From contig CAVGRN010000003.1 in the NCBI GenBank assembly GCA_963631545.1, positions 1-64,000 of the forward strand: a stretch of DNA of 64,000 bases. The letters run 5' to 3'. Made by a program: the position numbers and the translations under genes. Below the pieces are notes generated by a model, which searched no databases, was not told the DNA's origin, and saw only the letters and a list, made by a program, of their open reading frames with translations. Shown here piece by piece: positions 1 to 11,000 of this stretch. This stretch comes from UBA1181 sp963631545 (GTDB lineage: Bacteria; Bacteroidota; Bacteroidia; Bacteroidales; Paludibacteraceae). The first letter of the stretch is position 1. Every line of letters starts with the position of its first letter.

Positions 1-265
1 CTGGCGTATCATCAAACAAATAAACCACCCCATAAATCGTCAGCACGAAGAGGAAAAGGTCTAACGAGAGGATGAAGAGGGGGAGGCGGGTTCTCTCGGG
101 GCGGCCCGTCGGCCAATGCACTGCCACCACATACAAAAACGAGACACCCACCATAAAGAGTACCCACATCGCGGTAACGAGCGACCCGTCTAAGCCCACA
201 AGGCTCTGCAGGTAGTAGAATATCCAACCGCAAGTGTAGAGGTATATCTTCGTGGAGTCTTTCAT
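1..265 (-). CDS. polytopic membrane protein, partial (3' part off the left edge)
   Basis: Reading the minus strand from an ATG at 263-265 gives at least 88 codons that stay open to the window edge. The product starts MKDSTKIYLYTCGWIFYY and has at least three hydrophobic stretches (about residues 8-24, 30-46 and 63-85), so it is an inner-membrane protein. I do not recognise the family; the start resembles polysaccharide-polymerase-like membrane proteins, but that is only a guess. Its ATG overlaps the TGA of the upstream peptidase-like gene by one base (TGATG), which indicates translational coupling and a shared transcript. Confidence 0.6.
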   Translation of the reverse strand, partial: MKDSTKIYLYTCGWIFYYLQSLVGLDGSLVTAMWVLFMVGVSFLYVVAVHWPTGRPERTRLPLFILSLDLFLFVLTIYGVVYLFDDTP

Positions 266-1275
266 CACTGCTTAGTTTGGTTGCGGAGCGTCTGCAACAC
301 CACCTCGCCCACCATACGCAAGGTGGCAGGGTGTATGTTCTCGGGCGTGTCGCGCACGGTGTGCCACGTATCGGGGAAACCCCGCTCAGCAGAGTAGTCT
401 ATAATATCTATGGTAGGGATGCCTGCCAAGAGGTTGATGTAATAATGGTCGTCCACAATCGCCCCAGTCTCAATGGGACGGAACGCCTCCGCATAGCCAA
501 GCCCCACTGCCGTCTGCCACACTTGCGACAGATACTGCTCAGCAAAATGCAGCGAAACACGGTCGAAGCCGAAATGTGGTTCCGCGCCGCCCACCATATC
601 GAGCAGTATGCCCCACTGCGGCCGTACCTTATAATAAGGATGCCGCGCCAAGTGCTGCGCACCTAAGCACCAAGTGTCTTCGCGGCCCTCGGTCGAGAAC
701 GACGGCGTGCCGTAATCCTCCAAGTCGAGGAAGACGATGTCCACCCCAAGCGAGTCTGCCGACAACCGCAACTGCCGAGCCACTTCCAAAAGCACTGCCA
801 CACCGCTGGCACCATCGTTGGCACCCATCACTGGTTGCAGCCAATACTCTTTTTTATCGTTGTCGCAAAACGGGCGCGAATCCCAGTGGGCGAAAAGCGC
901 AACCCGGCGTTGCGCCTCGGGGTGGAGTCTGCCGATGAGGTTGACACCCTCCAACAACTTTCCTTCGTAATTGACGGCGGTGAAGCGTTGCGCCTGCACC
1001 TCGTCGCACAGCCGCTCCAACTGCTGCTGCAGGTAGCCGGCACAACGGCGGTGAGCCTCCGTTCCCGGCACGCGTGCACCGAAACCGCACTGTGCTTGGA
1101 GGTAAGCCATAGCAGAGTCTGCGCTGAAATCCGGGCGATGCACCGTCTGCACCTGCGTGGGGGCATCCGCCTTGCCGGCAGCCTTCTTCTCCGCACCAGT
1201 CACAGAGCCGCCTCCGCAAGACAAAAGCAGAGGGAGAGCCGCCACGGAGAGCCACTTATATATTCCGTTCATCAT
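265..1275 (-). CDS. M28-family lipoprotein, glutaminyl-peptide cyclotransferase-like
   Basis: This 336-residue product opens with a lipoprotein signal peptide ending in the lipobox LLLSC, so it should be lipid-anchored and exported. The rest is an M28 (zinc aminopeptidase fold) domain. The expected metal ligands are visible as Asp in GANDGASG, Glu in DLEDYG and His in DTWHTVRDT, plus the AHWDSRP motif. This pattern fits the bacterial glutaminyl cyclases of Bacteroidota, which convert N-terminal Gln of exported proteins to pyroglutamate after signal-peptidase cleavage; an aminopeptidase role is the alternative. ATG at 1275 or 1272 is preferred to an upstream GTG because it leaves a normal signal peptide. 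The stop codon overlaps the start of the next gene. Confidence 0.8.
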   Translation of the reverse strand: MMNGIYKWLSVAALPLLLSCGGGSVTGAEKKAAGKADAPTQVQTVHRPDFSADSAMAYLQAQCGFGARVPGTEAHRRCAGYLQQQLERLCDEVQAQRFTAVNYEGKLLEGVNLIGRLHPEAQRRVALFAHWDSRPFCDNDKKEYWLQPVMGANDGASGVAVLLEVARQLRLSADSLGVDIVFLDLEDYGTPSFSTEGREDTWCLGAQHLARHPYYKVRPQWGILLDMVGGAEPHFGFDRVSLHFAEQYLSQVWQTAVGLGYAEAFRPIETGAIVDDHYYINLLAGIPTIDIIDYSAERGFPDTWHTVRDTPENIHPATLRMVGEVVLQTLRNQTKQ

Positions 1276-1301
1276 AAGCACACAACATTAACCATAACGA
1301 A

Positions 1302-1334
1302 ACAAAAAAAGGAGAACCAACTAAGATTCTCCTT
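1302..1334 (-). terminator. terminator behind tRNA-Glu
   Basis: On the minus strand AAGGAGAA and TTCTCCTT form a perfect 8-bp stem around a ten-base loop, followed by a run of T. It lies immediately 3' of tRNA-Glu and in front of the peptidase-like gene. Confidence 0.6.
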
Positions 1335-1339
1335 CCTTG

Positions 1340-1412
1340 TAGCGGATCCGGGAATCGAACCCGGGTCTAAGCCGTGAGAGAGCTACGTGCTAGGCCACTA
1401 CACTAATCCGCC
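1340..1412 (-). tRNA. tRNA-Glu (anticodon CTC)
   Basis: The minus strand folds into a 73-nt cloverleaf. The acceptor stem GGCGGAT pairs with ATCCGCT (terminal G-T), the D stem is GTGT/GCAC, and the T arm is CCGGG-TTCGATT-CCCGG. The anticodon loop reads CTCTCAC, which gives CTC. CCA is not encoded. The anticodon stem is weak (a T-T at its base and a T-G next to the loop), so identity is slightly less certain than for the other tRNAs here. Confidence 0.8.
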
Positions 1413-1441
1413 ATTCGTTTGTCATTTTCTTTTTGACGTTG

Positions 1442-1472
1442 CAAAGGTACTGCTTTTTTCCGAACTTGCAAA
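1442..1472 (-). promoter_or_regulatory. Bacteroidota-type promoter for tRNA-Glu
   Basis: On the minus strand TTTG (1469-1472) lies 19 bases before TACCTTTG (1442-1449), a perfect TAnnTTTG -7 box, and the tRNA begins 29 bases further on. Confidence 0.65.
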
Positions 1473-1566
1473 TTTTTACAAGTTTTTTTTCATGCCTACT
1501 CAATCATTTTTTTGGAGGGTTAGTAGGATTTTGGCCTACAAAACACATGATGGTTACACGGAGGGG

Positions 1567-1896
1567 ATGGATCCAACTTTCAAAACCCCTTGGAATAGTT
1601 TTGTCTTGACTTTGCCTAAATTCAACATTGAAGGAATTGACGGCATTGAAGTCATCAATGAAAATGACGTTAAAAGGGATAAAGAATGGGACGATCGGAA
1701 AGGTGGTCAGAAAAAAATTGATGCCATTCTGCAACTTCTTAGAGATAATCCTACAATTACGAGAAATGATCTTGCCAAGGCTGTTGGAATATCCCCCAGT
1801 GCCATCCAAAAACATATCAACCGACTGAAAGCAAACAACACCATCGTGCGGCGGGGTGGCGACAGAGGAGTTTTTTGTGAAGTATTGGGAAAATAG
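1567..1896 (+). pseudogene. C-terminal remnant of an AlbA/winged-helix regulator
   Basis: The open frame encodes 109 residues starting MDPTFKTPWNSF. Its last 60 or so residues form a clear winged helix (KKIDAILQLLRDNPTITRND, then LAKAVGISPSAIQKHINRLK), ending in a wing-like RRGGDRGVFCEVL. This is how the C-terminus of AlbA_2/Schlafen-type putative transcriptional regulators looks. In those proteins it follows a domain of about 350 residues that is absent here. The frame stays open upstream into the tRNA-Glu region but does not resemble the family before about position 1546. I read it as a stump left after deletion; a small free-standing winged-helix protein is the alternative. Confidence 0.55.
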
Positions 1897-1957
1897 TGAT
1901 ATAAGAGCATAACTTTTCCCGAAAACAACGCCGCAAAGAAAAATCAAAACACATTTC

Positions 1958-1988
1958 TTGCAAATCTAACTTATCAACAGTATTTTTG
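1958..1988 (+). promoter_or_regulatory. probable promoter of the giant surface-protein gene
   Basis: TTG (1958-1960) is followed after 20 bases by TATTTTTG (1981-1988), matching TAnnTTTG. This predicts a leader of about 50 bases before the ATG at 2045, which is preceded by an A-rich tract and no Shine-Dalgarno, as is usual in this phylum. Confidence 0.5.
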
Positions 1989-2044
1989 GAAAATGGACTG
2001 CACTACAGTCTTAACGTAACTAATGAACTGAAAGTTAGCAAAAT

Positions 2045-5000
2045 ATGAAAAGACTCATACGGAACGGAATGCGACATATCCTCTACTTCATAGCGTTTTT
2101 CTGCTGTCTTACCACGCCGGCACTCGCCGCCGAGGTGAACCAAAGCACCCCTAACCTTGGTTTCGAAAAGGGAGACTACAGCGGTTGGACCCGTTATTTC
2201 GGTTATTACGGACAAGCGTATTGGGCGAAAGACACCACTGCCGCTAACAATAAATTCCTCATCTCAAATCAAAGTCATTCGGCGAACGCATCCGAAGAGG
2301 AAGTAAACAATAGCGAAGCGGGCTGGACGGAGCGTACTTCTCAAATCACAGGCACCACTATCGGAGACTTCCAGATTATGAGTTCCGGTAGTATTGATAA
2401 AAACATCGCCTGCAACAACCTGACACAAATACCCAACGGTAGCAACTACGCCGTGAGAATCGGCTCCAGCGAAAAAGCGGAACTAAACGGTGAATATAGT
2501 TCCATTGACCCTGGTTCGTGGAAAAAACGCGCCATGGCAGAGAAGATGACCTACTCTTTTGTGGTGGACGAGAACTCAACATTGCTCACCTACAAATATG
2601 CCGCCGTGCTTGAAGGCGCAGCCGACGGCAAACACGAGGGTAAGAACCACGAGCGCGCGCCTTTCGCCGTCATCGTAACCTCCGAGAGTGGCGACACGCT
2701 GTGCTTCTCGAGCGTGGTGAACAACAGCAACGGTCTGACCAAAGCCAACACCAACGGACTGGGTGGTGAAGTGGAATACTGCAAACGATGCCAAATAACA
2801 ACCTCCGAACTTGAAGATGTGGAAACCCACAGCTGCGGCAACGTGACAGAAACCAGCACCGAGAGCGTATGCACAGAGTGCGAAAGCAGCACTGACAAGC
2901 AAAACTTCAAATGTCTAAAATCCGTCACCAAGCAAATCTCCGAGCAGGCGCAGAGATGGATACCGAAAATGGAAAATGTGGAAACCTGGGTATGCACAGG
3001 GTACGAGGAGGAATGGAAAAAAAAGGGTCATTACTGGAGTACAAAATATTACTATTGCAACAAATATGACAACAATGGGAATTGCACCCAATGGAGCGAT
3101 GGTTGGAACACAAAAACCTGCAGCAAGGACAAAAAAGATAAGAATGGCAACTGTGTGGAATTCCAGTACAGTTCTAGTGGCACTGACAAAGGAGAACAGA
3201 GGGACTACTACACACGCTGCACCAGCGGCTATTGGACTACAAAGAAGGAAGACCACGGCTACTGGGAGACATACACCAACACCTACAACAAAACCATCTG
3301 CGTGGACTGCGAATACCAAAAATACAAAACCAAGATACTGAACTACGGCTACGAAACGCCAGAAGACAACCAAACTTGCTACAACTGTCGCTACGGAACC
3401 TGCTTGGAATATGGCGTAACCCAATCGACAACCAACGACCCCTGCTACCAGGCATACCTCACGCAAGACCAGTTGGCAACCACCTACTATAAGGACTGGA
3501 CAACAGTCTCCTACAACCTGAGCGACTACATCGGCAAGAAAATCACCATCACCGTCGAGAACCACGACTGTATTGAAAAGGTGTGGGTGTGCAATTACTG
3601 TGCAAAAGCCATTGACGACAGTAAAGTAAGCAACGGGAAAGCGTATTGTGATGCAGTTAAAAAAGATTATAGAGTTACACAAAAATATATGGCCGGCACA
3701 CACCGCACCTACGGTTATTTCACCGCAGAGACAAAGCCTTTTGAGGTAACCATCAAAAACTGTGTGGGCGACAACAACATCACCCTCACCGCCCCCGAGG
3801 GTTTTGCCAACTACACCTGGTCTTCCCCAATCAGCGTGCCAGACTCAAAATACCCTAACGTGGCAACCATCAGCAGAAGTGCCATCGACGAGAGCAAGGA
3901 CTACACCTGCACTATGTCGAGCCACGACAACGACCCCAACCTTTTCAAACACGGAGAGAACTGCACGCAAACCACTGACAAGTTCCGCCTCACCAAGACT
4001 CCATTCAATATGGACTTCGATGCCGACGTGGCGTGCTACAACGAGGTGCTGTTGACAGACAAAACCGTCATCACAAAAATCCTCCATAATGGCGACGAGG
4101 TAAAACCAGACACCATCGTCAACCGCATTTGGAGCTACAGAGAACACGGCTCCACCGATGCGTGGCAACAGGTCCAAGGCGACGGCATCACCCGCATCCT
4201 CCCTGCCAACCCAGGCGAGAGCAAAACCTACGATGTGAAACTCACCATCTTCACATCAAGAGACTGCGAGCAGAGCTTAGAAAAACAGGTTACGGTAGTG
4301 GGCCGCCCTGACGTGGAGATCAAAGGCGATGCCACCGTCTGCAACGGCGAGTCGAAAGAGTTGCGACTCACCACCGATGCTTACCTCAAATCTGCCATGG
4401 GCGACTATGTCAACCAATTCGGCAACAAATTCAAATATGAATGGACTGACGAGGGTGGCAACGTGCTAAACGAAACTCTCGAAGGCGAAGACGGAGCCAA
4501 ATACTCCGTAAAGCCAACCAACGGAACTGCCGTCTACACGCTCTACATCACCAGTATGGAGAAGTCGGGCAACAACGCCGACCGCGAGTGCGTGTATGAT
4601 GGAGACCACTCCATCACCGTCAACGAGACGCCATCTGTTACCCTCTCCGCAAACAATATGAAGTATGAGGCCAACGGTGCTAAATACGTGGAGATATGCG
4701 ACGGCGAAGAGGCAGAGTTCTCTGCCACCACCAACATCGACGGTAAGTTCTACTGGCTCGGCAAGGCAGAAGGCGCAACCAAACAAGACACGCTTGCGAA
4801 AGGAACAGCCGACGCCAGTTCGGGCGAGCACACCGAAACCATTACCCAAAACGCACGTTATTACGTAACGGTTACCACCGAACAGGGCTGTTCGGGTCGA
4901 GACTCTGCCAACGCCATCAAAATGGAGATCCCGACATTGACAATTGAAGGTTCGGCAGATGCCTGCGTCGGCTCCGACTACAACTACACCGCCAAGGGTG

Positions 5001-8000
5001 CAGAGGACGCCAGCTCGTATGTGTGGACACTTGCCTCCAACGCGACCATACAGAACCCTAACCTCAACCTGCCATTTGAAAAAAGCGAGTACGAAGGCAT
5101 GGGAGACCCAATCGCATATACCCTCAAGTTGCTGGGTAAAAACGACAATGGTTGTAGCAACACCATCAGCACCACCATCAACATCCACCAACTGCCAACA
5201 ATGACAGTCCAGGGAGAAACCACCGCCTGCGAGGATCAACCAATAACGCTGTCCGTTACCGGTGTCGACTCCTGCTCTGTTTGGACGGGCGGTTCTTCCT
5301 CTCCTAAGTACACAGACGACAAGCACCTCGAAATGACCGACACCGTGAGTGCCACCACAAAGATGTATTATGTGGACGGATTCGCCTTCCACGGAAATGA
5401 GAAGTGTAAGAGTTCGCTCACAGTGGGTGTTACCGTCAAAAATGCGCCAAAGGCAACCATCATCGATCACGCCTACCTTGCCGGCCACATCTGCGAGGGC
5501 GAAGACATATACCTTTCCGGCAATGGCGCATCCAGCTACGAGTGGAGCGACAACCGCGATATGACAAACATACTCTCCAACAGTGAAGAGCTGAAAATCT
5601 CCGCACCAACCAACAAAACGGAGGTGTGGTATTATATGAAATCGTATAACGACGCCGGACACAACGGCTGTTGGAGTTTGGATAGCACACTCATCACCAT
5701 CCACAAAGCACCTGAGTTTGAGGTGGCAGCCGAGAAAGGACTCATCTGCGAAGGCGGAACAGACAGGCTGAGTGCCACCGAGATAACCGGTGCGACCGCC
5801 GACAACAAGATAGCCAAATTCGTTTGGGACGACGGCACTGAGAACGCCAACTACACCATAACATTGGACGCAGGCAGAACATTCACCGTAACTGCCTACA
5901 ACAACAACCAATGCACCTCACAAAAAACAGTAGAGGTGAAAGTTGTTCCGAACCCAGAACTTGAAGATATACGAAGCGAGGCCGACAAAACCATCTGCGA
6001 AAACGGAGAGGCGACGCTCACCGTCCAAAACAAGGCTAACGCAACATACACCTACACCGATAGTTACAGCTGGACATTCGACAACGCGGGAATCGGCACC
6101 GACGCCACCGTCAAGCACAGTCCGACTGGAACCGGTATCGTCTACTACACCGCTACCGGCGCAAGAACTTACACTGTGGACGGCAAAACTGCCACTTGTA
6201 CAAGTTCCGAGCGATTCCCAGTCAACATCAACGTGGCAGCCGCCCTCACCATCACGGGTCACGAGTCGGGTGTCTGCCAAGACAGCACCGTAACCCTCAC
6301 CGCAAGCGGAGCGATGAAAGGCGCTACATATACGTGGGGTGTTATGAACGGCGACCAAGAAGAATGGGGAACACTGACCAATGCGACAATAGACGAAAGT
6401 TCCGCAAGCCACGCCGTCATCAACGCAACCCCTAAAACCGATGGCAACATCACCTATATAGTAAAAGGTAAAGGCACCAATGGTTGCGAAGGCGAAACCA
6501 AAGCAATCCTCACCGCCTACAAGAACCCAACGGTAACCATCACGGCAGACAAGGAGTGGGTGTGCCAAAACAACTCCGTAACACTCTCCGCAACCGTCGC
6601 AGACAACACCGAGGCTTCCTACGCTTGGAGGCTGACCAACGAGGCAGACAACTCGTCCGCCGGCGACGCATCTGGCAAGAACCTTACCATCAATATGGAT
6701 CAGACGAAAGTCTTCTCCGTAACGGCGACAGACATCCACAACTGTAAAAGCAAAGCGGTGGATAAGGTCATCACCGCACGCCCTTACCCAACCATCAGTC
6801 CGTCTGCAGACAACAAAGACTACGTCTGCAAAGGCTTGGACATCAAATTGGCAGTAGACGCAGCCAACGACAAGACCTACCACTGGACAGACGGTGTGAA
6901 CGAAAGCACCACCAATGAGTTTGAGTACAAGAACCCTGACTTCGGCAGCGCATCGACCTACCAAGTAAACCTGACGATAACGAAAAACGAATGTTCGACA
7001 GACACCTCGTTCCGTCTGAGCGTTTCCACTCCGCCAGTTGTCTACATCACGGGTAGCAACCAAGTGTGCGCCGGCGGTAGCGTAACCCTCACCGCCAAGG
7101 GAGGTGCAGCAGGCAAATACCAATGGCACAAAGCAGACGACGGCACGCAAATCTCAGACCAAGACGCCATTAAACAAACCATTGACGAAGGCACAACCTC
7201 GTTCTACCTCGTCGGGTACGACGCCAAAGGGTGTATGGGTACGAGCGAAAACTTCACCGTTACCGGACATTCCAAACCTAACATCACCATTGCGGCAGCA
7301 TCAAGCAAAGTGTGCCAAGGCAACTCGGTAGCCATCACAGCAGGCGGCTCAGACAATCCTAACGGCTACACGTGGAAATACACCACTCAGAGCGGAGGCG
7401 AGAAGAGCTACGCCTGCTCCGAATGTGGAAGCATCAACCCTATCATCCAAGAGAAGGTAACCTACACCGTTACCGGTCAAGACAGCAGAGGTTGCGAAGG
7501 CACTGCAACCACCACCATTGAGGCAATGGAGACTCCAGTGCTTGAACTCACCGCCGCCCCAATGGCAGTCTGCAAAGACGGCAGCACGAACCTCACCGCC
7601 GTCAACACCAACAACAACGCCATCGTCAGCCAGTGGACTTGGGATGACGACAACAGCACTTCTGGTGCGGACAAAGACAAGGTAACGGCAACAAACATCA
7701 CCACCACGCGCAACTTCACCGTAACAGCCACCACTGCCGAGGGTTGTACCTCGCAAAAGGAAACCAAGGTTGAGGTCTACCCTGTGGAAGCCATCGGTAT
7801 CGACAAAGGCAACGGCTACGTGTGCGACGGTGGCAACATCACACTGAAAGCCATCGGTGGCGCAAGCGATTTTAATTGGACAAGAAAAGACGATAACGTA
7901 TGGGCAAAGAGCGGAAGCACCACCACTCTGGACGGAGTTTCTGCCAACACCACCATCTACTTGAATGCGAAAGACGCCAACGGATGTGCCACGGCACAAG

Positions 8001-11000
8001 CCGAGGCTGAAATCGAATTCAAGAGTCGCCCAACGGTCGAAATAGACCCAATAGGAACACTCTGCTACGGCGACGCCGCACAGCTCAAAGCAAAAGCGAC
8101 AGACGGAAGTGCTATGCAAACCTCTGGCTGGACTTGGTATGAGGAGGGTGCAGAAACTGGCACGAAGGTGGACAATATGCAACTCACCAACATCACCGCA
8201 GCAAAGAAATACGAAGTGAAAGGTCTCAACAGCTTCGGCTGCGAATCAAACACTGCCGCCTTCACCCTCAACGTAGTGTCCGAACCTAACCTCACACTCA
8301 CAACGAGCGACAACACCGTGTGCCGAGGCTCAAAGGTTACCCTCACCGCACAAACCACGGAAACCGGCGTGAGCATCACCTGGCCGAATGGAAACGCAGT
8401 ATCCGGCATCAGCAACCAAGCAATCACGATGGACACCACCCTGACCATCGCCAAAACTTACAACTTCACAGCAACCGTCGAAACTGCCACAGGCTGTAAA
8501 GCCACCAAAACAGTCTCCGTTACTGTAAACGACGTGCCTACTGTAACCATCACCAGCGTAACAGGTAAAAACAGCATCTGCGAAGGCGAGAGTCTGCAGC
8601 TGATTGCCAACTCTGCCACTGCCACCCAGTACACCTGGACAGGCGCAACCGCCGACCCAACTGACGGCAAATTGGCAGAAATGACCTCGCACGACGGCGA
8701 CAGCGAAATAAACGCACAAGTGGAAGTGAGCGACGGACTTTGTACCGCCAACGCCGAGTTTAAGGCAACCGTCAACGGCAAGCCGACCATCACCATCAAC
8801 GGCGAAACAAACGGAACCGGCAAAGTCTGCTTGGGCGAAGCATTCTTGCTGACCGCCGAAGGAGCCGACAACAAAGACTACCAATGGACGATGAACAATG
8901 CCGGTGTGGGTAGCGGACTCACCTACAACCCTACCATCAACAGTGATGCAACAATCACCGTGTCGGGTAGCAACTCCAACGGCTGCTACAACTCGGCTAC
9001 ATTCTCCATCACACCAAAGGAATTGCCAACCTTCACCGCAGCCGACCAAAGCACCTGCTACGGACAGACGGCAACCATAAAAATTGAAAACAGCACCGCA
9101 ACTTCCTACGACATCGAGTGGGAAGGCGGCAACGAAAACAATTGGACAAATACCCAATACACCACCGAGGAGCTGACCGCCGGACGCACCTACCACATCA
9201 CCGGCTACTTAGACGGCTGCGCCAGCGACAAGAAGGATGTAATGGTAACCGTCAACGCATTGCCAGTCATCAAAATCACAAGCGACCCACTCTCACGCCG
9301 TTTCTGCCAAAACGGCACCGCAACCCTCACCGCAACCGGCGGAACGACCTACACCTGGGTGGCTGCCAACGGACTGACAGTCAACAACGACATAGCCACT
9401 GTAGACCCATCCTCCTTCGACCTCACAAAACAAAAAGAATACACCTTCTCCGTAACAGGAAAGAACGGACAATGTGAGGCTGACGCATCCATCACGCTGA
9501 CCATCGACGCTCTGCCTACCGTAACCATCGACGGTGCTGACGCAGTCTGCCAAGGCGCAACTGCCGAACTCACCGCCCAAGGTGCAAGGACATACGTTTG
9601 GAACACCGGCGGAACAGACGCCACCATCGAACCAACCATCACTGCCACAAACAACACGTTCTCTGTAACCGGTACCGACGAGAACAATTGTAGCAGCACC
9701 TCCGATGTGAAGACAATAACCGTCAACTCCCTGCCACAACCTAAGTGGGACGCAGTGTCAGTCTGCAAGGGCGAAGACGCAACAATAACCTTCGACAAGG
9801 GAACAACCATTGCCTCCGTTCTTTGGAAGAAAGACGGACAAACAACAGGCAACTCCCGCGAGTTCAACGACCTCACCGAGGATATGTACCTCGATGTAAC
9901 CGTGTCGAGCGATAACAACTGTACCAAAGACACCACCGTAACCATCAAGGTGAACGACGTGCCTACCATCTCATTCTCAGGTAGCGAGGACATCTGCTCG
10001 GGCAACGACTTCAAAGTAACTGCCACCGCTCCCGACTGCAACTTCACCTGGACGGGAACGGAAGGTGCAACCGTCAACGGTGCAATTGTTACGGGCAACA
10101 TCGCAGCCACAACCGACAAGAAAGTAACCTACACCGCCACGGCAACCAATGCGGCGAACTGCTCTGCTACGGCAGATTTCTCATTCACCGTTCACGCACC
10201 AAAGGTGAACTCCATCAATGTGGATGGGGCGACTGCCAACGGCGAGATTTGCGAAGGTTCTACCGTAACTTTAACTTCAGTCGGGACATTCGACAACTAC
10301 TCTTGGACTGTCAAAGGAGAAGCGAACAACGTTATCTCCGCTGAGAAAGAGACAACCGTTAAACCAGACAAGGAAACGACCTACGTGCTGACCGCCGAGA
10401 CCTCAGCAAGCGAAGGAGGCTGTCCGGCAACGGCTGAAACGACCATCAGCATCGTCAAGAAACCTACGTTCGACTTCGAATATGTGAAAGTCTGCGAGGG
10501 CGAGGACGGAACAGTGAAACTGAAAAATCCATCGGCCAACGCAACCTACAAGTGGACTTACAAGACGGAAACCAGCCAAGACGACAATGGCATCCACGAG
10601 GTTACCACGAAGTTGGACAAAGACGAAACATTCAAGGTTTTAGCACAATCCACCATCATTCCGACCTGCCAGACAGAAAACTCAATGATTGCGGAAGTGA
10701 AGGCTAAACCGAACTTCTCTATTCTGACGGACAGAACCAACAACGAAATGTGTTCCGGCGAAACCGCCAACATCTACGCAACCAACGATGCGTACGCTTA
10801 CGACTGGTATGAGGGCGACTATACGGCTGGCAAAACCGCATACAAAGCCGCCACACCATCCATCAACGAAACGATTAGCAACGCTGACGCGAGCGACATC
10901 ACAAAGACATTCACCGCAAGAGCGGTGAGCGACGGTTGCGCCAACACAAGCGACGTAACCATCACCGTGCATCCAAAGGCTAAATTCAGCCTCGAGCAAA

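Noticed and set aside
1387..1566. A longer upstream start for the regulator remnant, reaching into tRNA-Glu
   Set aside because: The extra codons overlap a tRNA and its promoter and have no protein-like content.
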